Shown here in pieces: positions 36,393 through 47,102 of a DNA stretch of 64,000 bases. Below the pieces are notes generated by a model. The model had not been told where the DNA came from. It saw only the letters and a program-made list of their open reading frames with translations, and ran no database searches. This stretch comes from Zygaena filipendulae (Eukaryota > Arthropoda > Insecta > Lepidoptera > Zygaenidae): assembly GCA_907165275.2 (NCBI GenBank), contig OU015674.1:4489001-4553000 (forward strand), in the 5' to 3' direction. Both the position numbers and the translations under genes were made by a program. Within the stretch, counting starts at the first letter, position 1, and every line of letters begins with the position of its first letter.

Positions 36393-36744
36393 TTATTATG
36401 GATTTTTAATGGGAATCAATAAATTGCTTTTCTTTCTTTAGACCTGTCCCGGTGCTGTAACATCTGGATGAAAATGCGTATGAAATTAATCGGCATAAAT
36501 TAAACTACGTTTATACTTTTATATCATACGCGAGACGATACGAGCCGCTTTATAACGTTTCGATGGGGAACGTTCAAAATAGATCTTGGTTATATAAAAG
36601 AGCAAGCCGACGCGACGTTCGACAACGGTGCCCGCAAGATAACGTTTATCGCCACGCACGTAGGTAGGTACCTCATACTCGGTAACAGTCGCACATCCAA
36701 ACTGTATTGAGATTTGCAAGTGTATTATGCAGTTTGATATTAAA
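36393..36744. other. Gene-free spacer
   Basis: No gene seen; a 93-codon minus-strand frame partly lies in the following repeat. Confidence 0.5.
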
Positions 36745-36990
36745 AAAATAGCTGTTCCCGCGGTTTTACCCTTGATAACGTGGAATATAGTTTCTTCCAC
36801 GTTAATTTCAGAGTTCCCGTGCGAATTCCGGGATTAAAAGTAGCATAATATGTCCTTTCTCTGTAGTCTATACCCCTGAAAACATGTAGGTATGCAAAAT
36901 TTTTAAGGTGATCGGTTGAGCAGTTTAGCCGTGAAAGCGTAACAAACAAACAAAACAAACTCACTTCCGCATTTATAATATTAGTTAGGA
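36745..36990 (+). repeat. Family A repeat with internal duplication
   Basis: ATAGCTGTTCCCGCGGTTTT at the start and CATTTATAATATTAGTTAGG at the end. ACGTGGAATATAGTTTCTTC then TTCCACGTTAATTTCAGAG indicates a small internal rearrangement, as in the third copy at 13420. Confidence 0.7.
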
Positions 36991-37239
36991 CTTAGAATTC
37001 GCGTTGAATCGAAAAGGGTTATCCACCATTGCATCGCCGTAAAGTACACAATTTCAAGCCAAGCTGCAGTTATTTTTAAACTACATGTACGTTAGTTGGA
37101 TGTACGTAGGTACCTACATTATTACTTATATTAAATTTAAAACTGGATTAATGTGAGTACACTGTGTACACACAGGTTTAGATAAGGGATAGATGGCAGG
37201 ATAGGGTGTCGCCTGTCGGGTGTGGCCAGCTGATCATCG

Positions 37240-37252
37240 CACACACACACGC

Positions 37253-37285
<33 letters not shown>
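37240..37285 (+). repeat. (AC)n microsatellite
   Basis: An AC run with a few GC interruptions, about 46 bp. Confidence 0.95.
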
Positions 37286-37373
37286 TGAGACCACTGTTTA
37301 CTAAATGACGATGTTTATTGATTTTAAGGACTCGCCGGCTCTAGGTGAACATACGTTGGGAGTTTTATTGTTA

Positions 37374-37570
37374 ACTAGCTGTGCCCCGCGGTTTCACCCG
37401 CGTGAGTTTCGGCATTCCCGCAGGAACTACTTAATTTTTTCTAAAATAAAAGTAGCCTAAGTAACTCCTTATAACATCAGCTATCTGCCACCGTATGTAC
37501 TTTGATATGCATTTAGTGAAAAGCTGTTAATTTAGAATTACAAACAGACACTTCAATTTTATTTATTTAG
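37374..37570 (+). repeat. Family B repeat (long relative of family A)
   Basis: Starts like family A (ACTAGCTGTGCCCCGCGGTT) but continues CTAAAATAAAAGTAGCCTAA, CTTATAACATCAGCTATCTG and ends GACACTTCAATTTTATTTAT. The middle is shortened compared with copies at 48019 and 49543. Confidence 0.75.
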
Positions 37571-37847
37571 GTGGTGGTTATGTATAGCTGTACAGATTTG
37601 CCAAGAACATTGGCAACCAAACACCCATGATACACATTACAAAATCAGCAACGCGAAAACACTACAAATTTTAAATCTTTGAAGAGTATTTTTTGTATGT
37701 TTTATATCGTTTGTTTACTTATGTAGATACGTAATCGTTTTCGATGCCACTTTTTGAAATGTCACATTTTGTGTGTAACTGTGGAATCTGAGTACAATGT
37801 AAAAAATATCTATAGTACAAGAGGATATGTTTTGGTGCATGACTTAC
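37571..37847 (-). other. Start of the first DYRK2 intron
   Basis: Intronic by the donor at 37847/37846. It begins GTAAGTCATGCACC on the minus strand. The downstream acceptor was not found anywhere to the left in this window. Confidence 0.75.
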
Positions 37848-38630
37848 CTTGATACCGGAGCGTCCCTGCTGTTTCAGCAGCACATTCTCCGGCTTCATGT
37901 CGCAGTGTATGATCCTGTTCTTGTTGAGCGCGTGCAAACACTGCAGCAGGCTGTGCGAGAACTTGCGCACGAGTTGCAGCGAGAAGCCCTGGAATTTGTT
38001 CTTCTTGATCAACTCGTACAGGTTGATCGACAGCAGCTCGAACGTGATGCACGTGTGGTTGCGGAAAGTGAACGAGTCGAACATGTGGATCACATTCATC
38101 GTGTTCTCTTTGTCCTGGTCGCGGAGGTGCTCCAATATACGGATCTCCTCCTGAGCCTGCCGATGGAACCGCTTCTCGTTGCGCACCATCTTCAGAGCGA
38201 CGTTCTCCCGTTTCTTGTGGTCGTACGCCTTCACCACCTGCCCGAAACTGCCCTTGCCGATCACTTTCAGCACCTCGTATCGGTACGCTATGTGGTCGTG
38301 CGGTATATGGATGTAGGAGCCCTGCTCGTTGTCGTACTCGCAATTGTTCGGGAAGCCCACCAGCCCGGGGCGTTTCTTCGCGTTCGCGCCTATAAAGTAC
38401 ACTTGGGGATAGTCGAATATTTCACGGTGTTCGTAAGGGGTGAGTTTGTTCATGTACAGCTTCATGACCTGCTCCGGGCTGGCGGCGGCCGCCGGCGGCC
38501 GCTTGTCGGGCGGCTGCGCGTTGGCGGCGGGCGGCGCGGGCGGCCCGGGCTCCAGCGGCGGCAGCGCCCCGTCCCGCATCAGCGCGCGCCCGAACGCGTG
38601 CGCGCTCCCGAGAGGCATGTCGCCGGTCAT
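37848..38630 (-). CDS. Dyrk2: DYRK2-type dual-specificity kinase, 5' coding exon (partial)
   Basis: This exon encodes residues 1-261 of a class II DYRK kinase. These kinases autophosphorylate a tyrosine in the activation loop, then phosphorylate Ser/Thr substrates in cytosol and nucleus. Seen: an Ala/Pro-rich N-terminus (about 15-50); the DYRK-homology box (about 56-81, [17 protein letters not shown]); a NAPA-like stretch to about 115; then the kinase domain from about 118, with glycine loop GKGSFG (125-130), VALK lysine (K147), alpha-C glutamate (about 161), gatekeeper F197 and catalytic loop HCDMKPEN (242-249). HCD instead of HRD is the DYRK signature; Met replaces the usual Leu. The exon ends in phase 0 after GRSGIK at a consensus donor, just before DFG. 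The ATG at 38630 is the first in frame after a stop; the frame extends upstream without ATG. A second ATG lies at 38618. The activation loop and C-lobe exons are not in the window. Confidence 0.93.
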
Positions 38631-38990
38631 GGCCGCGCGGCCACCGCCAACACCACGCACTTCGCTCGCCGTGGCAGCGCCGACCCACGCTCCCTTGCAC
38701 ACACCGTCACCACTGCACCTCACTGCACTTGCACTCGATGTAGGCGCCACTCCGGCACACTGCGCGACATCTCACATCGACCGGGAGGAGCGAGACCCAC
38801 ACTTCCACTTATGCGGGCACATTCCGTCTCGATTTCGATACGATTATATCCGCGGCCACTGACGTTACTGTACGATGCGAACGTGAAATGCAAACAAAGA
38901 AACGCTCTCGACCGCACCGAGTCAACGACGGTCGTCAAAGACCAGAGAGAAAATAGAAAATGGTCGTCAGAGTCATTGAACCGTTCGACC
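38631..38990 (-). promoter_or_regulatory. Probable DYRK2 5' UTR and core promoter
   Basis: GC- and CpG-rich DNA continues upstream of the DYRK2 start for about 350 bp and then fades into AT-rich DNA near 39050. This fits a 5' UTR plus CpG-rich promoter. The transcription start cannot be placed. Long plus-strand frames across this region and the exon (up to 400 codons at 37827-39029) are antisense shadows of GC-rich coding DNA. Confidence 0.5.
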
Positions 38991-39117
38991 GCGCAATACC
39001 TGCGAGAGCAAGTGAGATGGAATGATTAATGAACAAGTATTTCGCTAGATGGCGACTCCATGCTGAGTATTATTATTGACCTAAATTATTAAAAATGTAA
39101 AAGGTTACCTGAATATT

Positions 39118-39292
39118 TGGCGGGAATCGAAGATGGCGGTTTTGTCATTTATTTTCGTGTCGATAAAAAATTAATAAAAGTGGATTTTGTTGTTTTTTTA
39201 TGATGCTATATGGTTTTTATTTGTACAAGAAGATATATCGAGCTGATTTGGACGGTGTTCTCCAAGAACTCCGAGAAAGATTTTGAAAACTA
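39118..39292 (+). repeat. Repeat block Y, copy 2
   Basis: TTGGCGGGAATCGAAGATGG at the left, AAAAGTGGATTTTGTTGT in the middle and AGAACTCCGAGAAAG at the right match the minus-strand block at 26165-26365. GAAGATGGCGG resembles a YY1/Pho-type motif. Confidence 0.6.
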
Positions 39293-39639
39293 TAGCCTAG
39301 TATTAAAGTAGTATTATGGCCTAAATATTGAAATTAAATTATTTTCTTCAATAGGTACTTTTGAAATGAAATTTCTTTGCATCAGGTAAATTATAATTTC
39401 AAGGTCAAATTTGAATGTAATGCAATAATTTTTTTTTGCAATAGGGTACTTGCATGAAATTTTGAGAAATTGTGCCAATATTTCAAAAATAGAGCCTTAT
39501 CGTGAAAGATTTATCAGAAAGTTATCAATAGTTTCCAAAATATTTAACTTTTAATTTTGTGAAACGGAACGTTGCAACGAAACACAAATCACAGCCACGC
39601 TTAACATATTATTACGTCACTTTAATTCTTTTAGGAAAC

Positions 39640-39770
39640 GTTTACCTCTTTCAGGGAAGGCAAAAGAAACTAAGTGCATACAGTCAACAAATATTTTATT
39701 TTTTCTGAAGTTTTTTACTTTAAAATGCATCAGTAAGATGCATTTCGATTCTTTTCTGGAACTTTTGTAA
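39640..39770 (+). repeat. Shared repeat (GGGAAGGCAAA type), copy 1
   Basis: AGGGAAGGCAAAAGAAAC, GCATACAG, TTTTTTCTGAAG, GTAAGATGCATTTCGAT and TTCTGGAACTTT recur in the same order at 56128-56290. Confidence 0.5.
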
Positions 39771-40819
39771 GTAACTCGACACAGTTAAACCTTAATTTCG
39801 CTTTTGGATATTGAAGTTATCTGTCTGTCAGTGTCACATGACCCTGTCAATACGACAGTGACATTTATCACAGATTAATAAGGCGTAATTTATAAATAGT
39901 GACGTCATTCCGCATTTTGGCGGTAAAGTCAAAAATAGGAACTTTGAAACGCTCTATTTAATTAATTCATGCATATATTTTTTTCTTTTTCTTGTGTTGT
40001 TTAAGTAGGCCATATATCTTTAAAATAGACTGGAAAATAAAATTCATGCAAGTACCCTATTTGCAAAGAGGTAACAGTTTTGTTATGTGTAGTGATTTGG
40101 ATAATTTGCTTTTCTTTGTATTGCTTTTATAATAAAAAAAAATAATGTAAACTACGTAATTGATATGAGTGATGATGATTTATTGGCGTGAAAGAATTGG
40201 TATGAAGATGAATAAAATTTATTTATTTTTTTATTTTATGTCTTATTGTATTGAATTTATTAATGTATTATGTCTCGTTGTATGTTATGAAACTGCATTT
40301 TTTGTGAAATATTTTTTGTAGCTCTTGGCGGACATCGTTAATCAAAGGTCATCTCTTTCGAGACAGTTTCACGTAGACTAAGTGAATCTCTTTGATTTCA
40401 TCTCTTTTCCACCACAAGTCCAAGGTTTTCACAAGTAAACAATATTTATAACCTGTTAATATCGACTACACCAAGAGCAACAAACTTACAACAAAGACCC
40501 AGCATAGATCTCTAAAAGCTGGGGTCTTGAGTCCTGACCTCCGTTCTTCCCCCGCTTATCTCAGTTTCCTTGTTTAGGCCGCTTCTCTATTATAGACAGT
40601 CAGGAGAAGACTGTGTTCTTCAATGTTTAACAGTGAAACTTTCACAAATGACGCCTTTGGCTCCTGCAAAAACCCTTACCCTACCCTAATCCTAAAAAAA
40701 TGCTGTATATTATTAAGAACCATGGAGATTAGGTGCCTACAGTTTAACTCCATGATTCGACCGTCGATTAGGTCTTACAGGATACTCTCAACCCTAGATT
40801 GTCTATAGCTATACGGAAA

Positions 40820-41072
40820 GAGGCGCCATCTCGCGAATTTGTAACGTACCATTTATATTTTGTTCTCTTTGACGTTTTGCGGGCACAGCGGGTCTAGTTG
40901 GTGTGTACTGTGTCGCTGTGTCTTTTCTTTCTCTCAAAACTCATTGACCGTTGTTTTCGTTCAATGCAAGCAATTGTGATTGTGTTAAAAAGATTTTTGT
41001 ACTTTTCGTTTATAAAATAACCTTCACATCTTATTCAGTTGTTATTATATAATTTCTTTTGTGTCTTAAAAT
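40820..41072 (+). promoter_or_regulatory. Candidate 5' non-coding exon of the plus-strand gene
   Basis: Somewhat GC-richer DNA (GCGCCATCTCGCGAATTTG, CGGGCACAGCGGGTC), then a pyrimidine-rich CTGTGTCTTTTCTTTCTCTC, leads to a strong splice donor AAAAT|GTAAGT at 41073. This has the look of a promoter and first exon. The nearest plus-strand gene is TMCC, whose next exon could start at the acceptor before 52641. The link is an inference; transcript data would be needed to confirm it. Confidence 0.4.
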
Positions 41073-43150
41073 GTAAGTAATTATTGCTTTTTATTTGATC
41101 TTTTACACGCTTTAAAAATTGTCTAAAAATTATTGCACGAACTATTGGCCGGATGCCCAATAATTATTTATGATTAGTCTATACAGTAAAGTTTTGCAAT
41201 TATGTGAAGTTACTGATAGTCTCAGACGAAATAAAAAGCTGATAGTATTTACAATACCGAAAGTCTTGTTGGAATCCGTCCGTGTCTGCTTTGCCAAGTG
41301 TAGTTAGGTAGGTATGATAAAAGATTGAATACTAATGTTTCTTCTAATACGTTCATATTATTGACTTCTTATTTGGTCTGAGATTATACGTTTGCAATTT
41401 ATTGAAGTCTCAATAACAATAATAAGAATATTAAATGCGCCAAACTATGGTGTACACGATTCTAAAAGGCAATGTTTTGAGTTCCCCTTTGTAGTGTAAA
41501 TTGCAAAGAACTGCTTCCTAGCTCGTGTTGTTACCAAGGTCCCTGTATCATTTGTGCGACGATTGGCCTAAAGCCAATGCACCATCAGTGATTGTTAGTG
41601 CAATTATGTATAAAAAACTAGTTTTTATAAGTGTATGCTTTGTCTGATCCCCATTGTGAGTGAGTCAGTTATTATCAACTACTATACAAGTTATAGTGGT
41701 GACTCATAAGTTGCAGTTACCTACTCCTTGTTTAGGTACCTACTGAATAAGCTCATTAGAATAGCTTCTAGCCTGTGCTCTGTATTTTATAGAATTAAAA
41801 CTTGTTTTTCATTATTCTCACACTACCATCAATTTGCTTGAAAAACCTTGAAGTCTAAATGAATTGTAAAAAATACATAACACTTTATAACTTGTTTATT
41901 TCATGCAAATTCTAAATTGTCTTTTATATTCAGCAGACAGCAACACATTATATGTTTAGGATCTCTAAATAGGCATTATTAAAAGTAGTAGTTTGAAAAT
42001 TTCAATAAAATTTTAAGTGAATCAAAAGTTTATTAAAATAAGTGTCACACCTTATAATCCTGATAAAGGCATCTGAAAAATAGGCTATCCGTATGGCTTG
42101 TAGTGTTTCAATGTTTCAATGGGCTTTTATTGGGTTTAAACCATGTTGATAGCTTATCTATACTTGTAAGGCATATTATTTTAAGAAACTAGATGATGTT
42201 TACAGAGGCAGCTTATGCTTGTATAGAAACAATTGATACCAATTAGTAATTATTATTATTTATTTTATAGCATCGCTTTAGTGAATAGCTGTTATGGTGT
42301 TATAATTATGTCTAAATAAATAAATAAATGTTCAATATCATTGGTCAGTCTAGAACTCTAGTAGGTATTTGGTTTTCAATCTTTTGCTTCTTACAACATT
42401 TATGGAGAAGAATAGGATTGTGATATTTAAATGTGATGTGTCATACTTGTAGCTTTGTATTAAAATTCTTAAAGTGATATAAAATTATCATTAGTGCTGA
42501 TTAAAATAGATTCAATTAACTTTTTAGTCATTTCCTTCAAAGTTTTAATGCAAAGTGATAATATATAAATTCTAGATTAGATTAACATCTTAATGCTCAA
42601 ATAATATGTGATTCCTTTGATGATTATTGTTTCTTGAGAAATTTTTATTTTTCAATTGAGTTCTTAGAACTAATTCTTTTTCCTGAAGAAGTGATCTACC
42701 GAATTGCCAAAGTTAAAACTAGTTCCATCATTGAATAACATATTCTTAAAATACATATACTCACATTGTTACAAAATTTTGATGACTATCCAGTATCCAC
42801 ATTTTTATGATTATTTATTACCAGCTGTTCCCTGAGTGTATTTTGAGGTTCCCTAGGGAGCTGTAAAATAAAAAGTATATCAGTAATAAAAGGTAAATCT
42901 GTTCAGCCCTATTTTGTGTTATTAAGTAATAAACATTCAAACCTTAAAAAAAAGTTTATAATATTAATAGGATTGATACAATAAAATCCTGCGTAAATTA
43001 CAAACTTTTGAGTAGATGTTGGTGTGATCAGTCTTATTATATACCAATTTGTAATTAGTAATTTGATGTGAAATTTTGTAGTAGCTGATTTACTGTTGTC
43101 ATCATCATTCATCATAGTTCATAATTATTATCTATACATCCATCTATACA
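41073..43150 (+). other. Probable first TMCC intron, left part
   Basis: AT-rich with no coding signal. A decayed family A piece lies at about 42823-42965 (ACCAGCTGTTCCCTGAGTGT). If 41072 is a true exon end, this belongs to an 11.6-kb intron. Confidence 0.45.
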
Positions 43151-43388
43151 TGGACATAGATAAGCGATAGTGTGTTAACCCACACTAGAGAAATTTTGAG
43201 TAAATCGTGTTTTAAAATTATAGCGCCATTTTGTGTCAACATTTTTTTATGTTCAATATTTAGTTACATATTTAAACAATGTAATAAGGTAAACACATAA
43301 TTAAAAAACGTTCTCTATTTCTCAATAAATCATTTTGAATCTTTAACTTAATTTTGTGGGTTAACATGTTATTGCTTATCTGCGTCCA
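43151..43388. mobile_element. GATAAGCA-type MITE, copy 2
   Basis: The left end TGGACATAGATAAGCGATAG and GTGTTAACCCACA is mirrored by TGTGGGTTAACATGTTATTG and CTTATCTGCGTCCA. It is the inverted partner of copy 1 at 35125. It abuts a family B repeat, so it probably inserted at or near that repeat's tail. Confidence 0.75.
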
Positions 43389-43392
43389 CATA

Positions 43393-43688
43393 TAAATTAA
43401 ATTGAAGTGTCTGTTTGTAAATCCAAGTTAACAACTTTTCACTAAACGCAAATGAATACCTATCTACGGTACTTACATAAAAATACCAATTTTTTTAATT
43501 TGTATCTATCTGTCTGTCTTTCTGTTTGTTCTGGCTAATCTCTGACCGGATCTGGACCGATTTTAATGGTACTTTCACTGGCAGATAGCTAATGTTATAA
43601 GGAGTAACATAAGCTATTTTTTTTTTTTTTTTAGAAAAAATAGTTCCTAGAAACTCTCCTGGGTAAAACCGCAGAGCACAGCTAGTAC
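43393..43688 (-). repeat. Family B repeat, full length, minus orientation
   Basis: AATTGAAGTGTCTGTTTGTA at the left and GGTAAAACCGCAGAGCACAG with CTAGTAC at the right. The interior holds CTGTCTGTCTTTCTGTTTGT, TTTTAATGGTACTTTCACTG and TTATAAGGAGTAAC. The 65-codon frame inside is not a gene. Confidence 0.8.
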
Positions 43689-44561
43689 CCATATAAATGT
43701 AATTTTCAGTGACAGGATGTTTGTAATAATTATAGCCTAAACTGAGTCAGCCTGACCTTGCAAAAATTACACATTTAATATTTTAATATGTCCATTCCAA
43801 TTTGATTGATCTTATTATACCCATCCAAAGTACAATCACTATAAAAAATACAGCTATGAATGATGATAGTGATTACCTTTTAAAATTCTTGTATTGGAAT
43901 AACTTCGACACCCTTTTTGAAGTTAATGGCTAATGTTTTGGTTACTTATCTATTGCGAAAGCAATGTCCACGCCAGTTTAATTCGTTATCATACTGTTAT
44001 CAAACCGTGACATACTATATCTACGCGCTATTAAAGCCCAGGTGTTCACAATGATTAATGCGTTGCCGGGATCAATTTGTGCGTAACTGTACAAATCTTG
44101 TGTGATAATGGTGCTTGTACATGATACAAGTAACTTTAGCAAGTTATGGTGCGTGATACATGCACTGCACTGATGCCTGTTCTGATTACTTGGTAGTTGG
44201 TCATTTTACTTTGGAATCTGTGACAGTTTTTGGCGATTTTCATATCTGTTTATCGTAATCAAGTTAGTGGTTTTTACCGTATTTTACATTTTGTCCCCAT
44301 TAATCTCTTCATTTTAATTTAACATAGCATATTATACCTAATTGAAGATATTTTTTTGCGAATAGCGCCTGGATAAGCCCTTAATGCCCGTATTTAATAT
44401 AATAGTAATAAAAGTAATTACAGCTGAAATTTTTTACAGGATGAGCAAAAAAACGGAATTAGCTTTATTTAAAACAAACCTTTCATAGTTTGACGATTTT
44501 CTTAATTTTAATTTTTCTAAGAAAGCCTTTTTAATGGTTGTGCCTTGTGAAAATGTAGCAA
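43689..44561. other. Intronic or intergenic spacer
   Basis: A good acceptor-like TTTTTACAG is followed by ATGAGC at 44442, but the frame ends after 15 codons with no following donor. No exon is called. Confidence 0.45.
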
Positions 44562-44685
44562 CGTCCGTCCGTGATGCGTGAAAAGTGACAAAAATATAGG
44601 TAAAAAAAAACTCGTATCGAAAAAAATTACAGTTGCTTTGTTTTTCCGTAGAGCAGACGGGGTGGCGCTGTGTCATAATGTCCAA
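44562..44685 (+). repeat. Interspersed repeat family X, copy 3
   Basis: CGTCCGTCCGTGATGCGTGA, AAAGTGACAAAAATATAGG, ATTACAGTTGCTTTGTTTTT and CCGTAGAGCAGACGG align with copies 1 and 2. Confidence 0.6.
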
Positions 44686-44987
44686 GCCAAAGACATTCTA
44701 TAATATCATTAGTCCAAGCATTATAAATTATTATGATCATATTTATGTGCGCTGTAGGTATTTGGTTTAGGTACCTACTCGTAATGGGTAATGACTAATG
44801 ATGTTTTTATGTACTTTGGCCTATGGGCGGTGACTATTATGACGTAGGTATGTAACTTTCATGATGTCCATGCCATGTATATTGTATAATTTAAATTTGT
44901 AACTTTCAAATCGCTAAACTGATATTAGTGTAGATTTGATAAATACATAACAATATTTAGGCTATGTACCTACGTATATATTATTAT
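44686..44987. other. Spacer with SINE-tail-like piece
   Basis: TGTCATAATGTCCAAGCC and AGTCCAAGCATTATAAATTA resemble the 3' end of the SINE at 57115-57358. Otherwise AT-rich. Confidence 0.4.
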
Positions 44988-45235
44988 CCTACTAATATTA
45001 TAAATGTCAAAGTGTGGATGTTTGGATGTTTGTTAATCACGCAAAAACGGCTGAACGGATTAGGATGAAATTTGGCATTCACGTGGTCAGGGGTACAGAA
45101 TAGGACATAGGGTACTTTTTATCCTGGAATTCCCGCGGGAACTCCGTAATTACCGCGGGTGAAACCTCGGGCCACAGCTAGTACTATCATATGTATTTAG
45201 TGAAAATCTAACAGACACTTCACTTCACAGCTTTT
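44988..45235 (-). repeat. Family A copy joined to a family B tail
   Basis: A full minus-strand family A copy (44988-45183; GCAAAAACGGCTGAACGG subtype) passes directly into CTATCATATGTATTTAGTGA and AGACACTTCA, a plus-strand family B tail. The same join occurs at 50795. Confidence 0.75.
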
Positions 45236-45825
45236 TAAGACTTATTATGTATAACTTTTGTTTTTATTTATCCACAGCCATATTAGATAATTATAATTTT
45301 TCTAAAGTAAGCAAGTATGTACTAGTTTTGTAATTTTCGTCCCGCCATTGTCAGTTTAACTTAGACAACTCTATAGCTAAACCTAGATCCTAGAAATAAA
45401 GCACCTATAGGCCCTAAGAATAGCATAGAATTACTTAGATATTGATTTTCTAGAATTTCTAGTTCAAAGCCTATCGAATGACTCGACAAATAGTGTCTAG
45501 GTAGATTATGTATCGGTGTCGTTATCCTATTTCCCTTTATTTCATATTTTGATCTTGTTTTGTTTTATATTATATTGATTAGACGTAACGCGTAACGCGC
45601 ATAATTTATACGAATTTTTAATCGCGGTTTCGTCCTCTAAAAGAAATATTTGTTGTACCGGAATAAGTTTAGTTTAGCTTAGTTTAGTTCGCGGAGTTTA
45701 GTTTTAACTTATAGTACGGGAGATACCGATGCTAATCCGGGATTTACTCGAGCGTCGTTGGGACCTATTGGGTTTTGAAGATTAGGAGATATAAATAAAA
45801 TAAGGTTATATGATATTTTTTCATT
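45236..45825. other. Spacer
   Basis: AT-rich, with short TTTAGTTTAG-type repetition around 45670-45705. No gene. Confidence 0.5.
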
Positions 45826-46275
45826 CACCGGTGGGTTTAGCTTCTACAGGCTTTCAAAAATGTAAAAAAAAATAGTAAAATGGAAATACTCAAGCGCGTC
45901 AGATATTGTAGTTTAGATACTCCAAGGTGTCTCTGATATCGAAAATATATTCATCTGCCGATTTGCGTGGTGGGGGTGGCCATCCGAAAGGGGATAAAAT
46001 GAAAAATAAATTTACTCCAGCGCGTCAGATATTCAAAGGGGATGTTAAGTGAACCCTAAAAATGCTCCCCTTCGAAAATCTGCCGATTTGGAGGTGACGT
46101 AAGGTAGTAGCGAATTTTTGAAAATGCAAAAAAATATCTCAATTTTGAAATACTCACTACACACTTCTCACTATGTAATTAACCCACCATATCTTAATCT
46201 GACGCGCTCGAGTATTTCGAGTTATCGATTTTTTTTTACTAATCTGATCGGTTATTCTAGACGCACCCACCAGTG
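45826..46275. mobile_element. 450-bp inverted-repeat element
   Basis: The ends CACCGGTGGGTTTAGCTTCT and, inverted, CACTGGTGGGTGCGTCTAGA enclose a second inverted pair: GGAAATACTCAAGCGCGTCA at about 45881 against TGACGCGCTCGAGTATTTCG at about 46200. A partial third GCGCGTCAGATATTC lies at 46020. No transposase. The 99-codon frame across the right end is not a gene. Confidence 0.6.
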
Positions 46276-46459
46276 TAGAGGGCCTATATTTGGTGGAGGT
46301 ACTCAACATGGTGCTAGGCGACGCGCTTTAGCTAATCCACAAATCCCCTCTTGGCGGTCCGTACTATTAGTTTTTTTGGCGGTGGACGATCGGCTTAAAA
46401 GTATTGCTATGTTTTGACCGGGTACCTATATTGTCATACGACGTTTATATCTATTAATT
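46276..46459. other. Spacer
   Basis: Nothing recognised. Confidence 0.5.
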
Positions 46460-46736
46460 AGGGGTCATCCATGAAGTACGTCACACTAATTTCGTGATTT
46501 TTGACCCCTCCCCCGCCCTTGTCACAGTTGGATATCCCTAGTGTGACTTCTCATATTTTGCAATTTTAAATCTAGAAGTTATTAAATTAAAACAGCAGTT
46601 CTGAAATTAAGCTTTTAAAATGTGACATCACGAAACTTGGGATCCCCCACCGCCTTGTCAAACAATGTCACACTTCGTCCTTCGTCTAAACCCCCCCCCC
46701 CCCCCCCCCACATGACGTACTTTATTGATTGTCCCT
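46460..46736. mobile_element. MITE of the AGGGGTCATCCAT type
   Basis: The ends AGGGGTCATCCATGAAGTAC and, inverted, AGGGACAATCAATAAAGTAC share GTACGTCA. This terminal sequence is familiar from MITEs spread across insects. A poly-C run of about 22 (46688-46709) sits near the right end. The exact target duplication is unclear. Confidence 0.65.
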
Positions 46737-46936
46737 AAATGTATGTTTAAAAAAAAAAAGATAATTTCTTCCAAACCATTTATTTAGGCTATCCATATTA
46801 TTTTATCTCTCAGTAGCAACTTATAGAAAATAATAGGTATATTATGTGTTTACAGCCAAATAAAATTTATTATTATTATTATTATGTATGTATAAATATG
46901 TATTATAATAGGTACTGTATACGATAGACTTATAAA

Positions 46937-47102
46937 ATAAGCTGTGCCCCGCGGTTTCACCCGCGGTAATTTCAGAGTTCCCGCGGGAATTCCGGGATAA
47001 AATGTACCCTATGTCCTTCTCTGTACTCCTGACAACGTGCATGCCAAATTTCATCCAAATCCGTTGAGCCGTTTTTGCGTGATTGAGTTCAAACATCCAC
47101 AC
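46937..47102 (+). repeat. Family A repeat
   Basis: AGCTGTGCCCCGCGGTTTCA to GCGTGATTGAGTTCAAACAT. Near-consensus, with a short truncated tail. An 86-codon minus-strand frame through it is a shadow shared with the copy at 47359. Confidence 0.8.

Larger units (their letters stand above)
38991..40819. promoter_or_regulatory. Divergent intergenic interval, DYRK2 and candidate TMCC 5' ends
   Basis: No coding exon. AGATGGCG (39047-39054) stands near the DYRK2 side, and its inverse CGCCATCT (within 40823-40831) stands near the other side. The interval also contains repeat block Y and a shared repeat at 39640-39770. If the exon ending at 41072 belongs to TMCC, this is a two-way promoter region. Confidence 0.35.

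Noticed and set aside
37827..39029. 400-codon plus-strand open frame over the DYRK2 exon
   Set aside because: It is antisense to a well-matched kinase exon; GC-rich codons on the minus strand remove stops from the complementary frame. No domain is recognisable and it crosses the true splice site.
44440..44490. Exon-like acceptor TTTTTACAG followed by ATGAGC
   Set aside because: The frame stops after 15 codons and no donor follows in phase.
46688..46709. Poly-C run as an assembly gap or G-quadruplex signal
   Set aside because: It sits inside a recognisable MITE and is a plain homopolymer; nothing further can be concluded from it.
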